NCBI RefSeq assembly: GCF_013368755.1
Contig: NC_049562.1
Span: forward strand, 1-64,000
DNA length: 64,000 nucleotides
From: Talaromyces rugulosus
Lineage: Eukaryota > Ascomycota > Eurotiomycetes > Eurotiales > Trichocomaceae
Direction: 5' to 3'
Below are positions 1-12,270 of this stretch, one piece after another. Position 1 is the first letter of the stretch; every line of letters begins with the position of its first letter. A program made the translations under genes and the position numbers. The notes below the pieces were generated by a model, which made no database searches, was not told the origin of the DNA, and was given only the letters and a program-made list of their open reading frames with translations.

Positions 1-105
1 CCTAACCCTAACCCTAACCCTAACCCTAACCCTAACCCTAACCCTAACCCTAACCCTAACCCTAACCCTAACCCTAACCCTAACCCTAACCCTAACCCTA
101 ACCCT
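1..105. repeat. Telomere repeat array (CCCTAA)n
   Basis: About 17.5 uninterrupted copies of CCCTAA open the window, so this is the left end of a chromosome with the TTAGGG strand running outward. The array ends at the first non-repeat bases, CTCCTTTTCC. Confidence 0.98.
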
Positions 106-1703
106 CCTTTTCCTTTCCCGTTCACTTCTCTCTTTCTCTTTTTTCTACTCCATATACTTGCCTCTCGCTGGGGTAACCACTGGATTATACTCCTCGCACC
201 ATCATTGGTAACCCTAACCCTGACCATGATCGACCCCTCTTCCTAACCCTGACCGACACCCTTTCCTTTTATTTTCCATTTCCCCGTCTTTTTCTTCTGC
301 ATCGATGCTGGTCCACACTCTTCGCGGTCTTTCTGACAACCCCGAATCTGGCCCCGTGCACCATCATTGGCAACCCTAACCCTGACCTTTTCCTTTTCTC
401 TCCTTTTCTTTTCCTTTTCTTTTCCTTTTCTTTTCCTTTCCTTGTCTTTTTCCTGTTCTTTTCCATTCCTTTTCTGTTCTCTGTCTTTCCTTTTCCTTCC
501 CTATTCTTTTTCTTTGCCTTTTCTGTCCCGTTCCTTTCTCTCTTATATTCCTTTTCCTTTGTTTACTTTTCCTCTCTTTCTCTGTCTTTTTCTGTTCTTT
601 GTACTTTCGTCCTTCTCTTCTGGTTACTGTGTATAATAACCTTTTTGCCGGTAAAATCATGATATTGTACCTCTTATACCATCATTAATAACCTGAACCC
701 TGACTCTCTCCATTCTATCTCTGGTACGATCATTGGTAATCCTAACCCTGACTGCACTGTATTACTACTTGGTCTGTTTTTCCATCCTTTCTGCCTTTCC
801 TATCCTTCCTATCTTTTCGGCTTTTTTGCTTTATCTACTTTCTCTGTTGTTTCACTTCTGTCCTTTTTCTTTATTATATATAACTGCCTCTCGCTGGGAT
901 CACTGCCGGATTGTGCTCCTGGCACCATCATTGGTAACCTTAACCCTGACCTTTTCCTTTCCTTTTCCTGCCTGTCCGACCTTTCCTGCTCTTTCAACCT
1001 TTCTAATTTTTTCTGTCTTTCTGGTCTTTTCTACTTTTTATATTTTTCTTCCTGTTTGTGCTATTCCTATTCTTTCATTTCCGTCTTTCTTTTTTTTCTA
1101 TTATATATAATTGTTTCTCATGGGGATGACAACCGCATTGTGCCCCTTGCACCATCATTGGTAACCCTAACCCTGGCCACCATGGGCCCCTCTCCCTAAC
1201 CCCAACCGATACGTCATCCTCTCTCTTTCCTTTTCATCTTCTCCTCTGCTTCTCCGAACTCGTCATGACACTCTGCCGTCTCCCCGATGATGCCTCAATT
1301 GGGCCCTGTGCACCATCATGGGTAACCCGAACCCTGGCCTTGGACAACGATGTCCCTCTTTGCAACACTCTCCTTTCCTTTCTTTCTGGTCTTGCCATTT
1401 CTTTTTCTCGCTTTCTTTTGGTATTCTGTTATATATATATTATCTATGTCGATCTGTGTATATATATATCACTCTCTTGATTCAATATTCAAAATATATA
1501 TTCCTCGGACTGGTTTATATTGACATCTGTAAATATATATAATCACTGAATAATGCTTTTATTGATCTGGTAAAACCCCTGCTTCATGCGTGTATATTCT
1601 ATGCCTTCCTATTGAACTTTCTGTCTCATCCATGTATATACCTGATCTGGGTTCTGATAATCTACCTGATCCTGATGCATCTATGCAAATATTTGGAACT
1701 GCC
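106..1703. repeat. Subtelomeric polypyrimidine block with interspersed telomere-like boxes
   Basis: This stretch holds no credible gene. The plus strand is strongly pyrimidine-rich, with CCTTTT-type runs between about 380 and 640 and again to about 1100. A box beginning ACCATCATTGGTAACCCTAA and continuing CCCTGACC or CCCTGGCC recurs at about 196-225, 357-387, 678-704, 726-752, 921-951, 1149-1178 and 1310-1340. Small ORFs here are low-complexity and unlikely to be coding. A decayed copy of 1131-1610 lies at about 11676-12170. Confidence 0.85.
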
Positions 1704-2090
1704 TTGACCGTCATGCGGGCCTATGCCTACAAACCTCTGCTTGACCGTCATGCGGGCCTATACCTACAAACCTCTGCTTGACCGTCATGCGGGCCAATGC
1801 CTACAAACCTCTGCTTGACCGTCATGCGGGCCTATACCTACAAACCTCTGCTTGACCGTCATGCGGGCCAATGCCTACAAACCTCTGCTTGACCGTCATG
1901 CGGGCCTATGCCTACAAACCTCTGCTTGACCGTCATGCGGGCCTATACCTACAAACCTCTGCTTGACCGTCATGCGGGCCAATGCCTACAAACCTCTGCT
2001 TGACCGTCATGCGGGCCTATGCCTACAAACCTCTGCTTGACCGTCATGCGGGCCAATGCCTACAAACCTCTGCTTGACCATCATACGGGC
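1704..2090. repeat. 37-bp tandem array, 10 full units plus a partial one
   Basis: Ten units of exactly 37 bp (1704-2073) begin TTGACCGTCATGCGGGCC and are followed by a degenerate 17-bp partial unit. Units differ only at a short internal site, in three types (CCTATGCC, CCTATACC, CCAATGCC). Their order is not random: the pattern of units 1-3 recurs in units 6-8. The array sits between the pyrimidine block and the 3' end of the helicase gene. The equivalent place in the decayed internal copy (about 12250-12270) seems to hold only one unit, so the array probably expanded at the chromosome end. Confidence 0.95.
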
Positions 2091-2142
2091 ATTTTGTGCT
2101 TATGGAACCTCCTCTATTTCTATATTATTGTGGTGTATGTAT

Positions 2143-5100
2143 CTACATATGGCTTATGATTGAATTGGAATCCTCACTGCTCTCGACATCTACCTGCATC
2201 GTATCGTCGACCCATGAACACATCCACGTCATCTCTTCTACCAACCCACTACGCTCCTCTCCACGTTTTCCAAACTTCCGCTGAAAATGACGAATCAACG
2301 CGGCCTGGTTCTCATGGGGGACCCCTCCCCCGGGCATCTGCGCCAACCGCCGCTCCCATGCTGGCTGGATCACCTCCCGCATCGGTCCATGCAACAACTG
2401 CGCCATGGTGTGCGCCGCCGTCTCCAAATATCGACATGCTTCTTTGGTACGCTGATATCCACCATGATCGACACGAACCCATCGTGGACATATCCACTGC
2501 GGCGAATGGCACTGAAAACATACCGCATAATCCTCATACCCGTTCCTCCCATCTTCGCGTTGATTCCCGGTCACCTTGCGGATGGTCTCCTCGATCCACG
2601 CCGCCGCCTGTTGGCCTTCGGCCCGGGGACATTGATACGTGAAATGCTCGCTGGGTGCCTCGTGCATCGCGCAAATCCGGCATCGTCCCACCCACCGGTC
2701 AAAATGCTCCCGGATGGAATCCACCGTTCGCGCCTCACGCTCGATGTGTGATCGTAATTGCTCCCATGGCTCGTTGTATCCTCTCCGCCGGGCATGCGGC
2801 ATTGTCACCATGGTGAATGCCTCGCTTAACTTTCGTTTCGGGGACCGCGCCGGTGCCGGGACTGGTGATCTGGCCTGGACCTGAACCCGCCTGGCCGGTG
2901 ATATGGCCGGGGTCTCACTCTGCGTGGTCGGTGATGTGGCCTGCGTCTCAACCGGTATGGCTGCCGCACAACATCCATCACACGCCGCTTCACCCTCCTC
3001 GCACTGCTGCCGCTGGTACCCATCCACCTCCCCATCCAAATATGGATCGAACACGCCTCGTCGACATGGCTGATCAATGTACCGCTGTACCTGCTCCAAT
3101 GCCCGCAATGATCCCGCATCTCGATCGGTCACTGGGTCCCCCCATCCACCACCACTACCGTCCAAAACCATCACCGCCGTGCTGCCCTGCCCATCTCGCC
3201 CGGCACGCCCACTCTCCTGGGCATAATCCAACAACGATCGGGGACGCCCAACGTGGATCACACACCGGATGTCGGGGATATCGATGCCCATGCCTAATGC
3301 ACTGGTGGCCACGATGACGCCGCTGGGCGTCTGTCGGAATGTGCTCAACATCCCGGCTCGATCAATCGTGTGGGAATGGTATGCACCGCATCCCAATGCC
3401 TCCGCGACCTGCTCCGTCTGGTGCCGGCTGTTGGCGTACACCACCACCTTGCCGGGCGAATATCGCGGGATCTCCTGTTCAATCCACGCCATGATGGCCG
3501 CTCCCACGTCACCACGTCGGCCATGCTCCTGCGGCCGCGCAATGCGGACCACCCGATATGCAATGTTGTGACGACTGGTACGCGCGCGGATCCAATGCAC
3601 GGTGCTGGGGGGGAAATACATCCGCTGGCACAATCGCTCCTCGTCCTCTCGGGGCATCGTCGCCGTCAACAACAACATGGGGGCACGGTACCGGACCAAC
3701 TGCCCCAACTGCGTCATCGACTTGCGGAAATCGTACTGGTCGTGCAATGCGATGTGGCATTCATCGATCACGATCCGGTCCAACTGGCCGGTGAACTGCT
3801 TGCGGTTTAAAAACGTGCTGAATGTTTCGTCACGTACGGCGGACTCGGGCGTGATTAACACAATCGATGCACCATCGGCGGGTTGCCGGTTGTTCCATGC
3901 GACACATTGAATGTCTAATTCCGCGCATCGACGCTGTAAATCATCTCGTAACGACACCAATGGGATGATAACGACCGTCGTGCCACCGCGGGCCATCCAT
4001 GCCGGCAACATGAACAACAAACTCTTGCCACCACCGGTGGGCATCACGCCGATGACCGGGCTCTGTCCTTGGATCACGGCCTGCACAATCTGCTTCTGTG
4101 GCCCGCGAAATGCGGCGTCCGGTCCCATCATGTCGCGCAACGCCTGGTCGACATCCATGCGCTGCATCCGCTGCCACCGTTCCTCCCGGCTGCGCTGCGC
4201 CTCGTCCGTGAACCACGATGTGCTGGATGCTGGGGGCGCGCTAAATGGATCGGCATCCGGGTCGGACGGCGGCTGGCATGATGCAAACCCTAACCATGTA
4301 TGCCAATCCTGACTGCTACCACGATATCGTTCTCGCATGGACGCCATGGCGCCAAACAACTCGCGGCTCTCCCGGGCGTATATGCCACCGGCCGTGTGTG
4401 GATCATGCCCGGCCTGACGATCGGCGGCATCGGCCAACAATTGCACCTCGTCCATGGCCTCGGGGTCGTCTCCATCATCCGCCGCAAATCGATATTTGTT
4501 GCGTAAATACCGCCGGCTGATGGCAATCGCAACCTCACGATATGATGCAATGTGCAATGATTGACCGCGCAATCCCATGGCACTCTCGCGCTGCAATATG
4601 TGTCGTAATCGTTCGGAATTCCATTTCGCTTGGTGTGGGTGGGCGGTCCAAATATGGCTGGACACCTGGTCCCGTTGATATATATTTCCACTGACCACCC
4701 GCTCGAACGGCTGCACCAACCACAAATACCACACTAATAACTCACCCACCTCGCGTGGTAAATATCGATGGATGATCTTAACGTCGCCGCTCAATTGGTA
4801 ACCCTTGTGGTACTGCGCGACCAATACCACCATGCCATCCTCGATAAACATATTACGGATCCCACCCATGGGACTGTTCTCGTGCCGGATGCTCAACAAC
4901 TCGGGGGCCCGCGCCGGTTGACCCCATGTGAACTGGATGGCCACCAACAACTTCTCTAAAAACGCAGTGATCCGGTTCTGATACGCCATCCATCGCGCCG
5001 GATGAAACCCTTGCCCGTCGGCCTGGATGAATCGACGCCGCACGGCTGGGTCCTGACGGATTCGATGCCACATCCAATGCTCCCCATCCACGGGCCATTG

Positions 5101-7128
5101 CGTTCGGGTGTCCTGTAAAAAACTCCATCGTGCCTGGTTATTGCTGGGGTCGTCATACAAACGGTCCCATGGAATGGCTGGCACGGCGTCGGACGGGCAT
5201 CCTAATATGTCGTCGATCAATATCCGCCGCGCGTCCTGGACCACCGCGTGCACCATGCCACGAAACTCATTCATGGTGAACTGCCGGTCCTTATAACATA
5301 ACTCGTCCCCATTCTGCCACTGTACATGGCCGGCGCTGGTCGTGTTGTAATGGATCTTCAACCCATATGTGCGCAAATCCAACATCCATTGCGTGGGGCC
5401 TTGCGATCCGCGCACCATGAACCGATCCATCATCTGGGTCACCCACTGCAAACATCCTTTGCGGCCTGGCGAACTGGGTGGCGGCGATCCACCATATGCG
5501 CTGTCCCAATCCGTGTGGTCCATGGAACTGGGCAACTCGGCCGCATCCTCCTCCTCGGGCTCGTCACTCAATTCGACGGCTTTCTTCACCACCATGAACC
5601 GCGCGACCTTGATCACTCGCGATAAAATGGGCGGGTAATCCTCGGGCGTACGGAAACCGCCCTCACGAACCCCCAATACGGCTGCGGCACACACTAATGC
5701 GCTGTCGTACTCCCGTCGGGTGATGCGCTGGTTCAACAATTCGATGCAAAAATCCAAACACGCCCGCTCCACGGGGCTCAATGGCGGCACGGTGATGTTG
5801 CTGGCTTCCTCCTCATTCTCCGGGGGGCGCTCAATATCAAATATGGCATCCACATCAACCGTTCTCCCCATGGCCGTCTCCTCCATCGTCTTCTCTATCC
5901 CGTCACTCCTATCATTGAAAAAATCGGGTTCGTTGCTGTCCACGGACAACGAATCAATCGACATGGTGTCTCTCTCCTCCTCCTCCTCCTCCTCCTCCTC
6001 CCCCTCCTCTTCCTCCTCTTCCTCCACCCACGGTGCCCGCGTGGCCCCGGATCGCGTGATCACCTTACCCTTGCTCACCTGGCGGGTGGGTGGAATCCGC
6101 ACCGCGTCGACCAACCGCTCCCATGCCATGCGCTGTCGTCGCGTGAATCGATACGGGGGACTGGTCCACTCGTGCGGCTGCTGCGTACGCCAAAAAAACA
6201 TCAACATCTCCTGCCACGGCCGCACCTGCTTCACGATTGACTCCTCATCCTGGTACGCCTCTAACGGGGTGTACCGCGTCTGATGCTGCTCGGTCCGGAT
6301 GGCTTCCAACCGCACAAACACCCCAATCTGGTGAATCACGGACAACTGGCTGATCGTGGCCAACCGCGCCATGGCCGTCCAAATGGCGTGGGCTTCCGGC
6401 TCGATGGACGGCTGGCCGTCGATATCCGCGGGGGGTGGGCTCACACTCTGTATCAAATCGGGGATGTCGAACTCCCCCAAATACTTCACCCACTCGGTTC
6501 GCCGTAACCACGGGTTGGCCTCGTCGACCTGGCCGGCCTGGATCTTCCGATCCGCGGCCTCCTGCACGCTGCGCCAATGCGCCTGCATGTTCTGGATTAA
6601 CGTCTCGCACGCATCACCGTCGGGGGCCACGGCTTCATCCGTCTCGGGAATAATCGCAAAATACTGCGAGTTGGCCTTGACGGGAAACAACCGCTGGCAT
6701 TGAACGGGACGGCATGCCTGGTCCTGCTCGTGCTGAATCTGTTTCTGCTCCATGTGGGTGGGCTGTCCGATCTTTCGGGTCCGGGACCACTGATGATGCT
6801 TGATCCAATGCTGCCGCATGGTGGGCATGGTAGTGCATATGTATTGGCACGAATGGGAACTCAATTGACATCGATATCCATCAACGGGCGCGACCAACTG
6901 TTGGATCGCTGTGGTCCGGGTGGCCGGGATATTCAACTCGATCGGGTCATGCGCGATGTTGGGCCATGTACGAACATCATCGGCCAATGTGACGCGCATG
7001 GTGGTGGACACATAACGGTGCGCGCGACGCAAATGCGTTTCAATCTGGCTGGGCCACACGGCATGGCGACACTCCCGGCATACCACAATGGGAAACTCCT
7101 CTAGTTGCTCGAAAAACGTGTTATACAT
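2143..7128 (-). CDS. Telomere-linked RecQ-type helicase (TLH), intact
   Basis: A single uninterrupted frame of 1661 codons, transcribed toward the telomere. The N-terminus has a C2H2 finger (C17, C20, H32, H37) resembling the OrsD/DUF3505 type, with a second Cys/His cluster near residue 90. A long acidic run, encoded by a GAG/GAA triplet tract, lies near residues 370-385. The superfamily 2 helicase core follows: Walker A MPTGGGKS at 1029-1036, DECH at 1122-1125, LLLTATMP, and motif [12 protein letters not shown] at 1304-1313. A C-terminal Cys/His segment ([14 protein letters not shown]) resembles a zinc knuckle. Subtelomeric RecQ genes of this kind are known in many fungi. G+C is high and RIP-like stops are absent, unlike the decayed copies beside it. 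A role in telomere recombination is family knowledge and is not shown here. Confidence 0.93.
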   Translation of the reverse strand: MYNTFFEQLEEFPIVVCRECRHAVWPSQIETHLRRAHRYVSTTMRVTLADDVRTWPNIAHDPIELNIPATRTTAIQQLVAPVDGYRCQLSSHSCQYICTTMPTMRQHWIKHHQWSRTRKIGQPTHMEQKQIQHEQDQACRPVQCQRLFPVKANSQYFAIIPETDEAVAPDGDACETLIQNMQAHWRSVQEAADRKIQAGQVDEANPWLRRTEWVKYLGEFDIPDLIQSVSPPPADIDGQPSIEPEAHAIWTAMARLATISQLSVIHQIGVFVRLEAIRTEQHQTRYTPLEAYQDEESIVKQVRPWQEMLMFFWRTQQPHEWTSPPYRFTRRQRMAWERLVDAVRIPPTRQVSKGKVITRSGATRAPWVEEEEEEEGEEEEEEEEERDTMSIDSLSVDSNEPDFFNDRSDGIEKTMEETAMGRTVDVDAIFDIERPPENEEEASNITVPPLSPVERACLDFCIELLNQRITRREYDSALVCAAAVLGVREGGFRTPEDYPPILSRVIKVARFMVVKKAVELSDEPEEEDAAELPSSMDHTDWDSAYGGSPPPSSPGRKGCLQWVTQMMDRFMVRGSQGPTQWMLDLRTYGLKIHYNTTSAGHVQWQNGDELCYKDRQFTMNEFRGMVHAVVQDARRILIDDILGCPSDAVPAIPWDRLYDDPSNNQARWSFLQDTRTQWPVDGEHWMWHRIRQDPAVRRRFIQADGQGFHPARWMAYQNRITAFLEKLLVAIQFTWGQPARAPELLSIRHENSPMGGIRNMFIEDGMVVLVAQYHKGYQLSGDVKIIHRYLPREVGELLVWYLWLVQPFERVVSGNIYQRDQVSSHIWTAHPHQAKWNSERLRHILQRESAMGLRGQSLHIASYREVAIAISRRYLRNKYRFAADDGDDPEAMDEVQLLADAADRQAGHDPHTAGGIYARESRELFGAMASMRERYRGSSQDWHTWLGFASCQPPSDPDADPFSAPPASSTSWFTDEAQRSREERWQRMQRMDVDQALRDMMGPDAAFRGPQKQIVQAVIQGQSPVIGVMPTGGGKSLLFMLPAWMARGGTTVVIIPLVSLRDDLQRRCAELDIQCVAWNNRQPADGASIVLITPESAVRDETFSTFLNRKQFTGQLDRIVIDECHIALHDQYDFRKSMTQLGQLVRYRAPMLLLTATMPREDEERLCQRMYFPPSTVHWIRARTSRHNIAYRVVRIARPQEHGRRGDVGAAIMAWIEQEIPRYSPGKVVVYANSRHQTEQVAEALGCGAYHSHTIDRAGMLSTFRQTPSGVIVATSALGMGIDIPDIRCVIHVGRPRSLLDYAQESGRAGRDGQGSTAVMVLDGSGGGWGDPVTDRDAGSLRALEQVQRYIDQPCRRGVFDPYLDGEVDGYQRQQCEEGEAACDGCCAAAIPVETQATSPTTQSETPAISPARRVQVQARSPVPAPARSPKRKLSEAFTMVTMPHARRRGYNEPWEQLRSHIEREARTVDSIREHFDRWVGRCRICAMHEAPSEHFTYQCPRAEGQQAAAWIEETIRKVTGNQREDGRNGYEDYAVCFQCHSPQWICPRWVRVDHGGYQRTKEACRYLETAAHTMAQLLHGPMREVIQPAWERRLAQMPGGGVPHENQAALIRHFQRKFGKRGEERSGLVEEMTWMCSWVDDTMQVDVESSEDSNSIISHM

Positions 7129-7446
7129 GATGATAATAATGAATTGCCCTGGTAAATGTGATAAATACTAATGCTATCTATAATGGTAATGGTAATCTGT
7201 AGTATGGACAATATATGATTATATATAACCATGCCCTAATACGTCGGAACCCCTGACGATCCGTCATGGCGCGCACGCGATATATCCTGGCCACTAGCGC
7301 CCGTCGCACCCCAACCAAAACAACCTGAAAAACCCGTCCTTTTCAATTAACCACGACAGCGGCACGATAACTTGAATATCGCTCATTCTCCGGTGACGAG
7401 CGATTTAATGGTATGAAAATAACTGGTCCAATTTTGAGGGCGATCA
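7129..7446. other. Upstream region of the helicase gene
   Basis: About 320 bases between the helicase start codon and the 139-bp tandem repeat. It is AT-rich next to the start codon and mixed further out. It must hold the helicase promoter; I see no clear TATA box or other motif. No gene is visible. Confidence 0.5.
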
Positions 7447-7724
7447 GGCGACAAAACCTGATTGTAGTCTACAAAAGTTCGTGATTGTAGTCTATGACAC
7501 TAACCCTAGATTTAACTAGCAAAAATAACCCTAAAATAGAGTTTGTGATTGTAGTACAGTTCACTACACTCAGGTATTTTGGTTAGGCGACAAAACCTGA
7601 TTGTAGTCTACAAAAGTTCGTGATTGTAGTCTATGACACTAACCCTAGATTTAACTAGCAAAAATAACCCTAAAATAGAGTTTGTGATTGTAGTACAGTT
7701 CACTACACTCAGGTATTTTGGTTA
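7447..7724. repeat. Perfect 139-bp direct tandem duplication
   Basis: Bases 7447-7585 and 7586-7724 are identical over 139 bp. Each copy contains the telomere-like pieces CTAACCCTAG and ATAACCCTAA and an internally repeated GATTGTAGTCTA motif. Directly after the second copy, at 7725, sequence homologous to the middle of the helicase gene begins, so the duplication sits exactly at the breakpoint of the truncated copy. Identity of the copies implies a recent event or escape from RIP. Confidence 0.95.
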
Positions 7725-10700
7725 GGATATTGATTCCCACCCCCAATACGTTCATCGCCACGATCATGACCCCACCAGCCATCTTGCTAAATACCTATAA
7801 TGCCCGCCGCTTGGCCACCTTGGCCATTTATCCATAGTATATCAACACCCCCAATATTGCTACTAATATGTCGACATCCCCCATCAACTCACAGTAAATA
7901 ATCACCTTCCCCTCCTAGAGATGCCATTAGGCCTTTTGCTGTCGAATAAATACCACCTATACCGCTTCATCTAGCTCTATTGGCTCTACACAGTATGCAA
8001 TATTCATCCACATTATATATGGACTATGGTATCATTATATCATTATAGGTGTTAACTACAATGTCTATAATAACTGGGCCTTGTCGACTACTAGCAACAT
8101 CATTATTAACATGACTATAAAGGTGTCTATAGTTATTAATTAGAACAACTTCTGTATTTTAGGTCGAAAATCTGCCTAGCTATTTAATATTGTGTGGTAT
8201 TTGTCGATTATGATCCAGTTTAATTGGTTCTGGTTCTACAATCGATCTAAATATGATCAAAACTTTTTGCTGATGGCTGACTTGGGTATCATTAATATAA
8301 TGCGTGCGGTCTTGGGCGGTCAATAGGAATTCCATAGTATATATAATATCTTGGTCTGTTTATACTCTTGCTGCATGTCCTGCCGCAACAATACCATAGG
8401 TATTACCACAATTAATGTGCTGGCCTGCTTCTATACTGCCAGCACTATGAATATTATGCTCTTACTTTTGCTGGTGCTTATCACCACCAATGTCCATAGT
8501 ATGCTGTCTATGATGGTCTTAATGGTAGCTGTCTGCACGCTCTGAAATTGTATTATAGATCCTTTAATATAGGTTAATAATGGCTAGATGGCTGTCTGCT
8601 ATATTGTCTGCTAATAAGCCATTTGCTGTGCCTGGTTCTGCTTGGTGATCTACCGTCCACACTTCTCCTCAGCTCCCTATATTGATGGGAATCCTAAAAA
8701 CTGGTGTTATTGTTTACTGGTTTGTTGGAACTGCTCCTGCATTGCTACTAATGTTCTAGCTGCTTGATGTATCTCCTGGGTATATATTCTTTTAGCAATA
8801 TGACTGTCATATCTAGTCTATATATTAATTACTGCGTCCTTTACTATCTATTAATATCTATCTTCATTCTCAGTGGCTTTCTCTTTGTTATTATTGACCT
8901 TAAATCTAGTTGTGGGCTCTAAATATCGCTATGTAATTGTAATTATAATCTACCAGCATATGCTGATGTTCAACTGTTTCTCTATACCCATCTTGTTTTC
9001 CCGCTATATAGTCTATTTTATGTGGTCTAATATCTATATCTGGCTATCTACCTCCTATAGTGGTTATATAAATCTACTCTGTTTGGGATGTCTATATACT
9101 ATGGTCTTGATATACTATTGGAATGGCATGACCAATCACTGGAAATATATAAATAACTCGCCTATTAGCCGCGGTATGTATCGATGAATGATCTTCGGCT
9201 GTCTACTAATACTGTACCCCTTATGATATAACATTATAAATGATATTAATCTTTTTTTAATAAATTGATTACGGATGCTGCTAAACTCAGTATTCTGATA
9301 TTGGATATTTAATATCTTAGATCCCTGCCCAGGGCTACTGTCTGTCTAATACTTTAATACTAACATCTGTTCCTTACTCTATCCAATGGTTTATATCTAT
9401 CGCTGTACCTACCTCTCTCGTCATTGTCTATCCAGCTAAATCTATTCCTGGTGTAACTAGGAGGTGTTCCAAATTTGGTGATATAATTATCACTGGTCGT
9501 CTAATATTTACTGATTGTGGGGATCCCAGGTGTAATATTATCAAGGCTGGTCCTCGGCCGTGTTGTTCTCTATAGTGTCCTATGCGATGGGGGGTAACTG
9601 CTTGGCCTTTTCTAATGTTAATAATAACACCTCCTACGTCAAATGCTCCTATGCCTGGTTGATTAACCCGTACACCGTCTCCCAGAACTAATCTATAGTG
9701 AACTGGTAATACTGATATGTGATCTAGTCGTCTTACCATGCCATTAACCTGTTGGCGGTGGTGTTATACCGGATTTTTAATCCATATATCTAGGTATCCA
9801 ATATCTACTTTATCGGCGTGGTCTCTATGATGGTCATGAACTGTATTACTATAGCCTGTAATAGGTTTGAACAATCTTTGGTCTCAGCTATCTCTTCCTA
9901 TGCCTGCTGGGCTATTAATATCTGTGTAATCTTGATTATCCCAGACAATTGAGGGATGGATGTCAATGTATTCTCCTATCTACCCTGCTTCTTGATGCCT
10001 ATGACAGCCAATTTATTGATGATGCTACTATGGTATTCATATTTGGCTTAGCTATTTAATCGATGATCTAATATACTGATATATTACTATAATATAGTCT
10101 AATCCATAGGACTTAATGGTTGATTGGCTAGGTTCTATGTTTTCTTAATTAGGTCCTTACTGGTTATAGACTCGTTGTCTTTCTCTATAATAGCCTTAAT
10201 TATCTACTCTATAGCCATCTGCTAGTCTATTATTAACTGAAACTAGATAGTCTGCTGTTACACACTCTGTGTAATATATTAAATTATATGCTGTCACACG
10301 TTTTGGTACTTTGCTATAGTATTAAGGTCTATTCACGTTTAGAATAGGGCGCTAGATATCTAGTCTATCTATTTCTAGTGCATCTTATACTAACTGAATG
10401 TATTTAATTATGTTAATATAGTCTACTAGGCCATTATAACAATCTAGGTGAATTACTTTCTAATTTTAGCCAACACCAGTTCCTTCTCAGAATCTGGCTA
10501 GTCTAATAATACCTATAATATCTTTTGGTACTTGTCTAATAAATACACAGCCTATCCTATATATTCTATCTATAGATTCATCTTATATAGCTTATAAATC
10601 TAGATATATGTTTTCTTAGCTTTTTTAATCTGCTATTTATGCTGTATAATTATCTACTTTATAACCTACTCAGCTATATCCTATAGAGGCCGCTCGCTAG

Positions 10701-11270
10701 ACTATATAGAGACTGGGTTATCAGTAGCATTAATATCAATAATAAACTACTAGGACCCAGGTCTATAATATATAAATTGCTAGCTATAGATAACCTACCA
10801 TAGACAATCAGGTTTAAAGACATAGATTACACACTTGTAGGATTAACCATATACTTAGAAATTTTCCCATATATATTGGATACAACAATACTACTAAATC
10901 CAGATAATCGTCTTGACCACCAAATAGCACCCAGAATAACAACATTAGTATATAGGATATTAGGGATCATCTAATAACATAATACATACAATAGGCTTGC
11001 AGGGAATAGTAATATAGATAGCCTATTATATACATTCAGGATACTGGTTATAATACTCACAGAATGATAATATATATCGGCCATGGCACTCAGTCTAATA
11101 TATAGATCAACGTAAATATTCGTCCAATTGACTATCTAATACCACCTGGTGATATAAACAATAAATCATAATCCAGTATTTAGGCTTATACTACAATATC
11201 TATGCAATATTCAGCATCACTATGTTTCTACAAATACATTGAATAATGGATGGTAGTCCCTCTGACCAGG
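7725..11270 (-). pseudogene. RIP-degraded, 3'-truncated helicase copy 1
   Basis: The sequence is collinear with the intact helicase gene from about 3276 upward. For example, the stretch around the DECH box (3750-3800) matches about 8190-8240, reading GTGGTATTTGTCGATTATGA against GTGGCATTCATCGATCACGA. Differences are dominated by C-to-T and G-to-A changes, G+C has collapsed and stops occur in every frame. The part coding for the C-terminus is missing, cut at 7725 beside the 139-bp duplication. Small ORFs inside are not genes. The N-terminal boundary near 11270 is approximate. Confidence 0.85.
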
Positions 11271-11670
11271 ACATAAAAATAACTCTAAAATCACACTAAA
11301 ATAATCTTAAACTTTTATCACTTTTCTACTTTGGGTAATGGTTGTAGTCCTAATCAGGTATAACACTTCCATACCCTAATCACCTCAAAATATAATCTTA
11401 ACAATTTTCAATAACTTATAACAACATAACTAATCAATTAAATACACTCAAACTAATATTATATATTAATAGCAGCGTCACATATCCCTAGTCCAAATTT
11501 AAGCCTCTACCCTAATATAAATATGGGCGTGGGGAGTCGATTAAATTAAAAAAACCAACTGACTCCCTTTTGCCTAGCACAACGCTAACGTTTATTAACA
11601 AAATAAAATCAACGGACTAGTCGGTTGCTTTTCCATTGATGATAGTCGGTTGCTTTTCCATTGATGATAG
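11271..11670. repeat. Unit end of helicase copy 1, with doubled 25-bp boundary sequence
   Basis: This 5' flank of the decayed helicase copy is repeated at about 16570-16942. Its last 25 bases (beginning TCGGTTGCTTTTCCATTGAT, 11621-11645) are duplicated at 11646-11670 and occur once more at 16918-16942. That marks where one subtelomeric unit joins the next. Confidence 0.85.
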
Positions 11671-12270
11671 GGATGATAACTGGATTGTGCCCCTTGTACC
11701 ATCATTGGTAATCCTAACCCTGGCCATCATAGGCCCCTTTCTCTAACCCTAACTGATACATCATTCTCTTTCTTTCCTTTTCATCTTCTCCTCTGCTTTT
11801 CTGAACTCATCATAATACTCTATTATCTCTCTGATGATGCCTCAATTAGGCCCTGTGCACCATCATAGGTAATCTAAACCCTGGCCTTGGACAATAATGT
11901 CCTTTTTTGCAATACTCTCCTTTTCTTTCTTTCTGGTCTTGCTATTTCTTTTTCTCGCTTTCTTTTAATATTCTGTTATATATATATTATCTATATCGAT
12001 CTACATATATATATATCACTCCCTGGATTCAATATTCAAAATATATATCCCTCAGACTGGTTTATATTGATATCTCTAAATATATATAATTACTGAATAA
12101 TACTCTTACTAAACTGATAAAATACCTGGATCATGCGCGTGCATTCCATCCTATTCTATTAAACCTTCTGCCCTAACTATGTATTAACCTGGTCCGTACA
12201 GGTAATATCAACGCCATCATTACGCATCTATGTCAATACTGGATCAACATATACATCGGGCCCGTATTTA
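11671..12270. repeat. Decayed internal copy of the telomere-side block
   Basis: The sequence aligns with 1131 to about 1690, including the telomere-like boxes at about 11697-11727 and 11856-11888. Nearly all differences are transitions, with C/G on the telomere side and T/A here, as RIP would leave. This shows that the internal unit once had the same order as the terminal one: pyrimidine block, then helicase 3' end. Confidence 0.85.

Noticed and set aside
269..1542. Several ORFs of 60-125 codons in the telomere-adjacent block
   Set aside because: They are translations of CTTTT/GGAAAA low-complexity DNA (Phe/Leu/Ser or Lys/Glu/Arg runs) with no start context or family resemblance.
1704..2090. 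37-bp array as a CRISPR
   Set aside because: The units are directly contiguous with no spacers and the genome is eukaryotic.
2160..7104. Many ORFs of 60-190 codons on both strands inside the helicase gene
   Set aside because: They are shadows of the high-GC helicase frame; none shows a domain.
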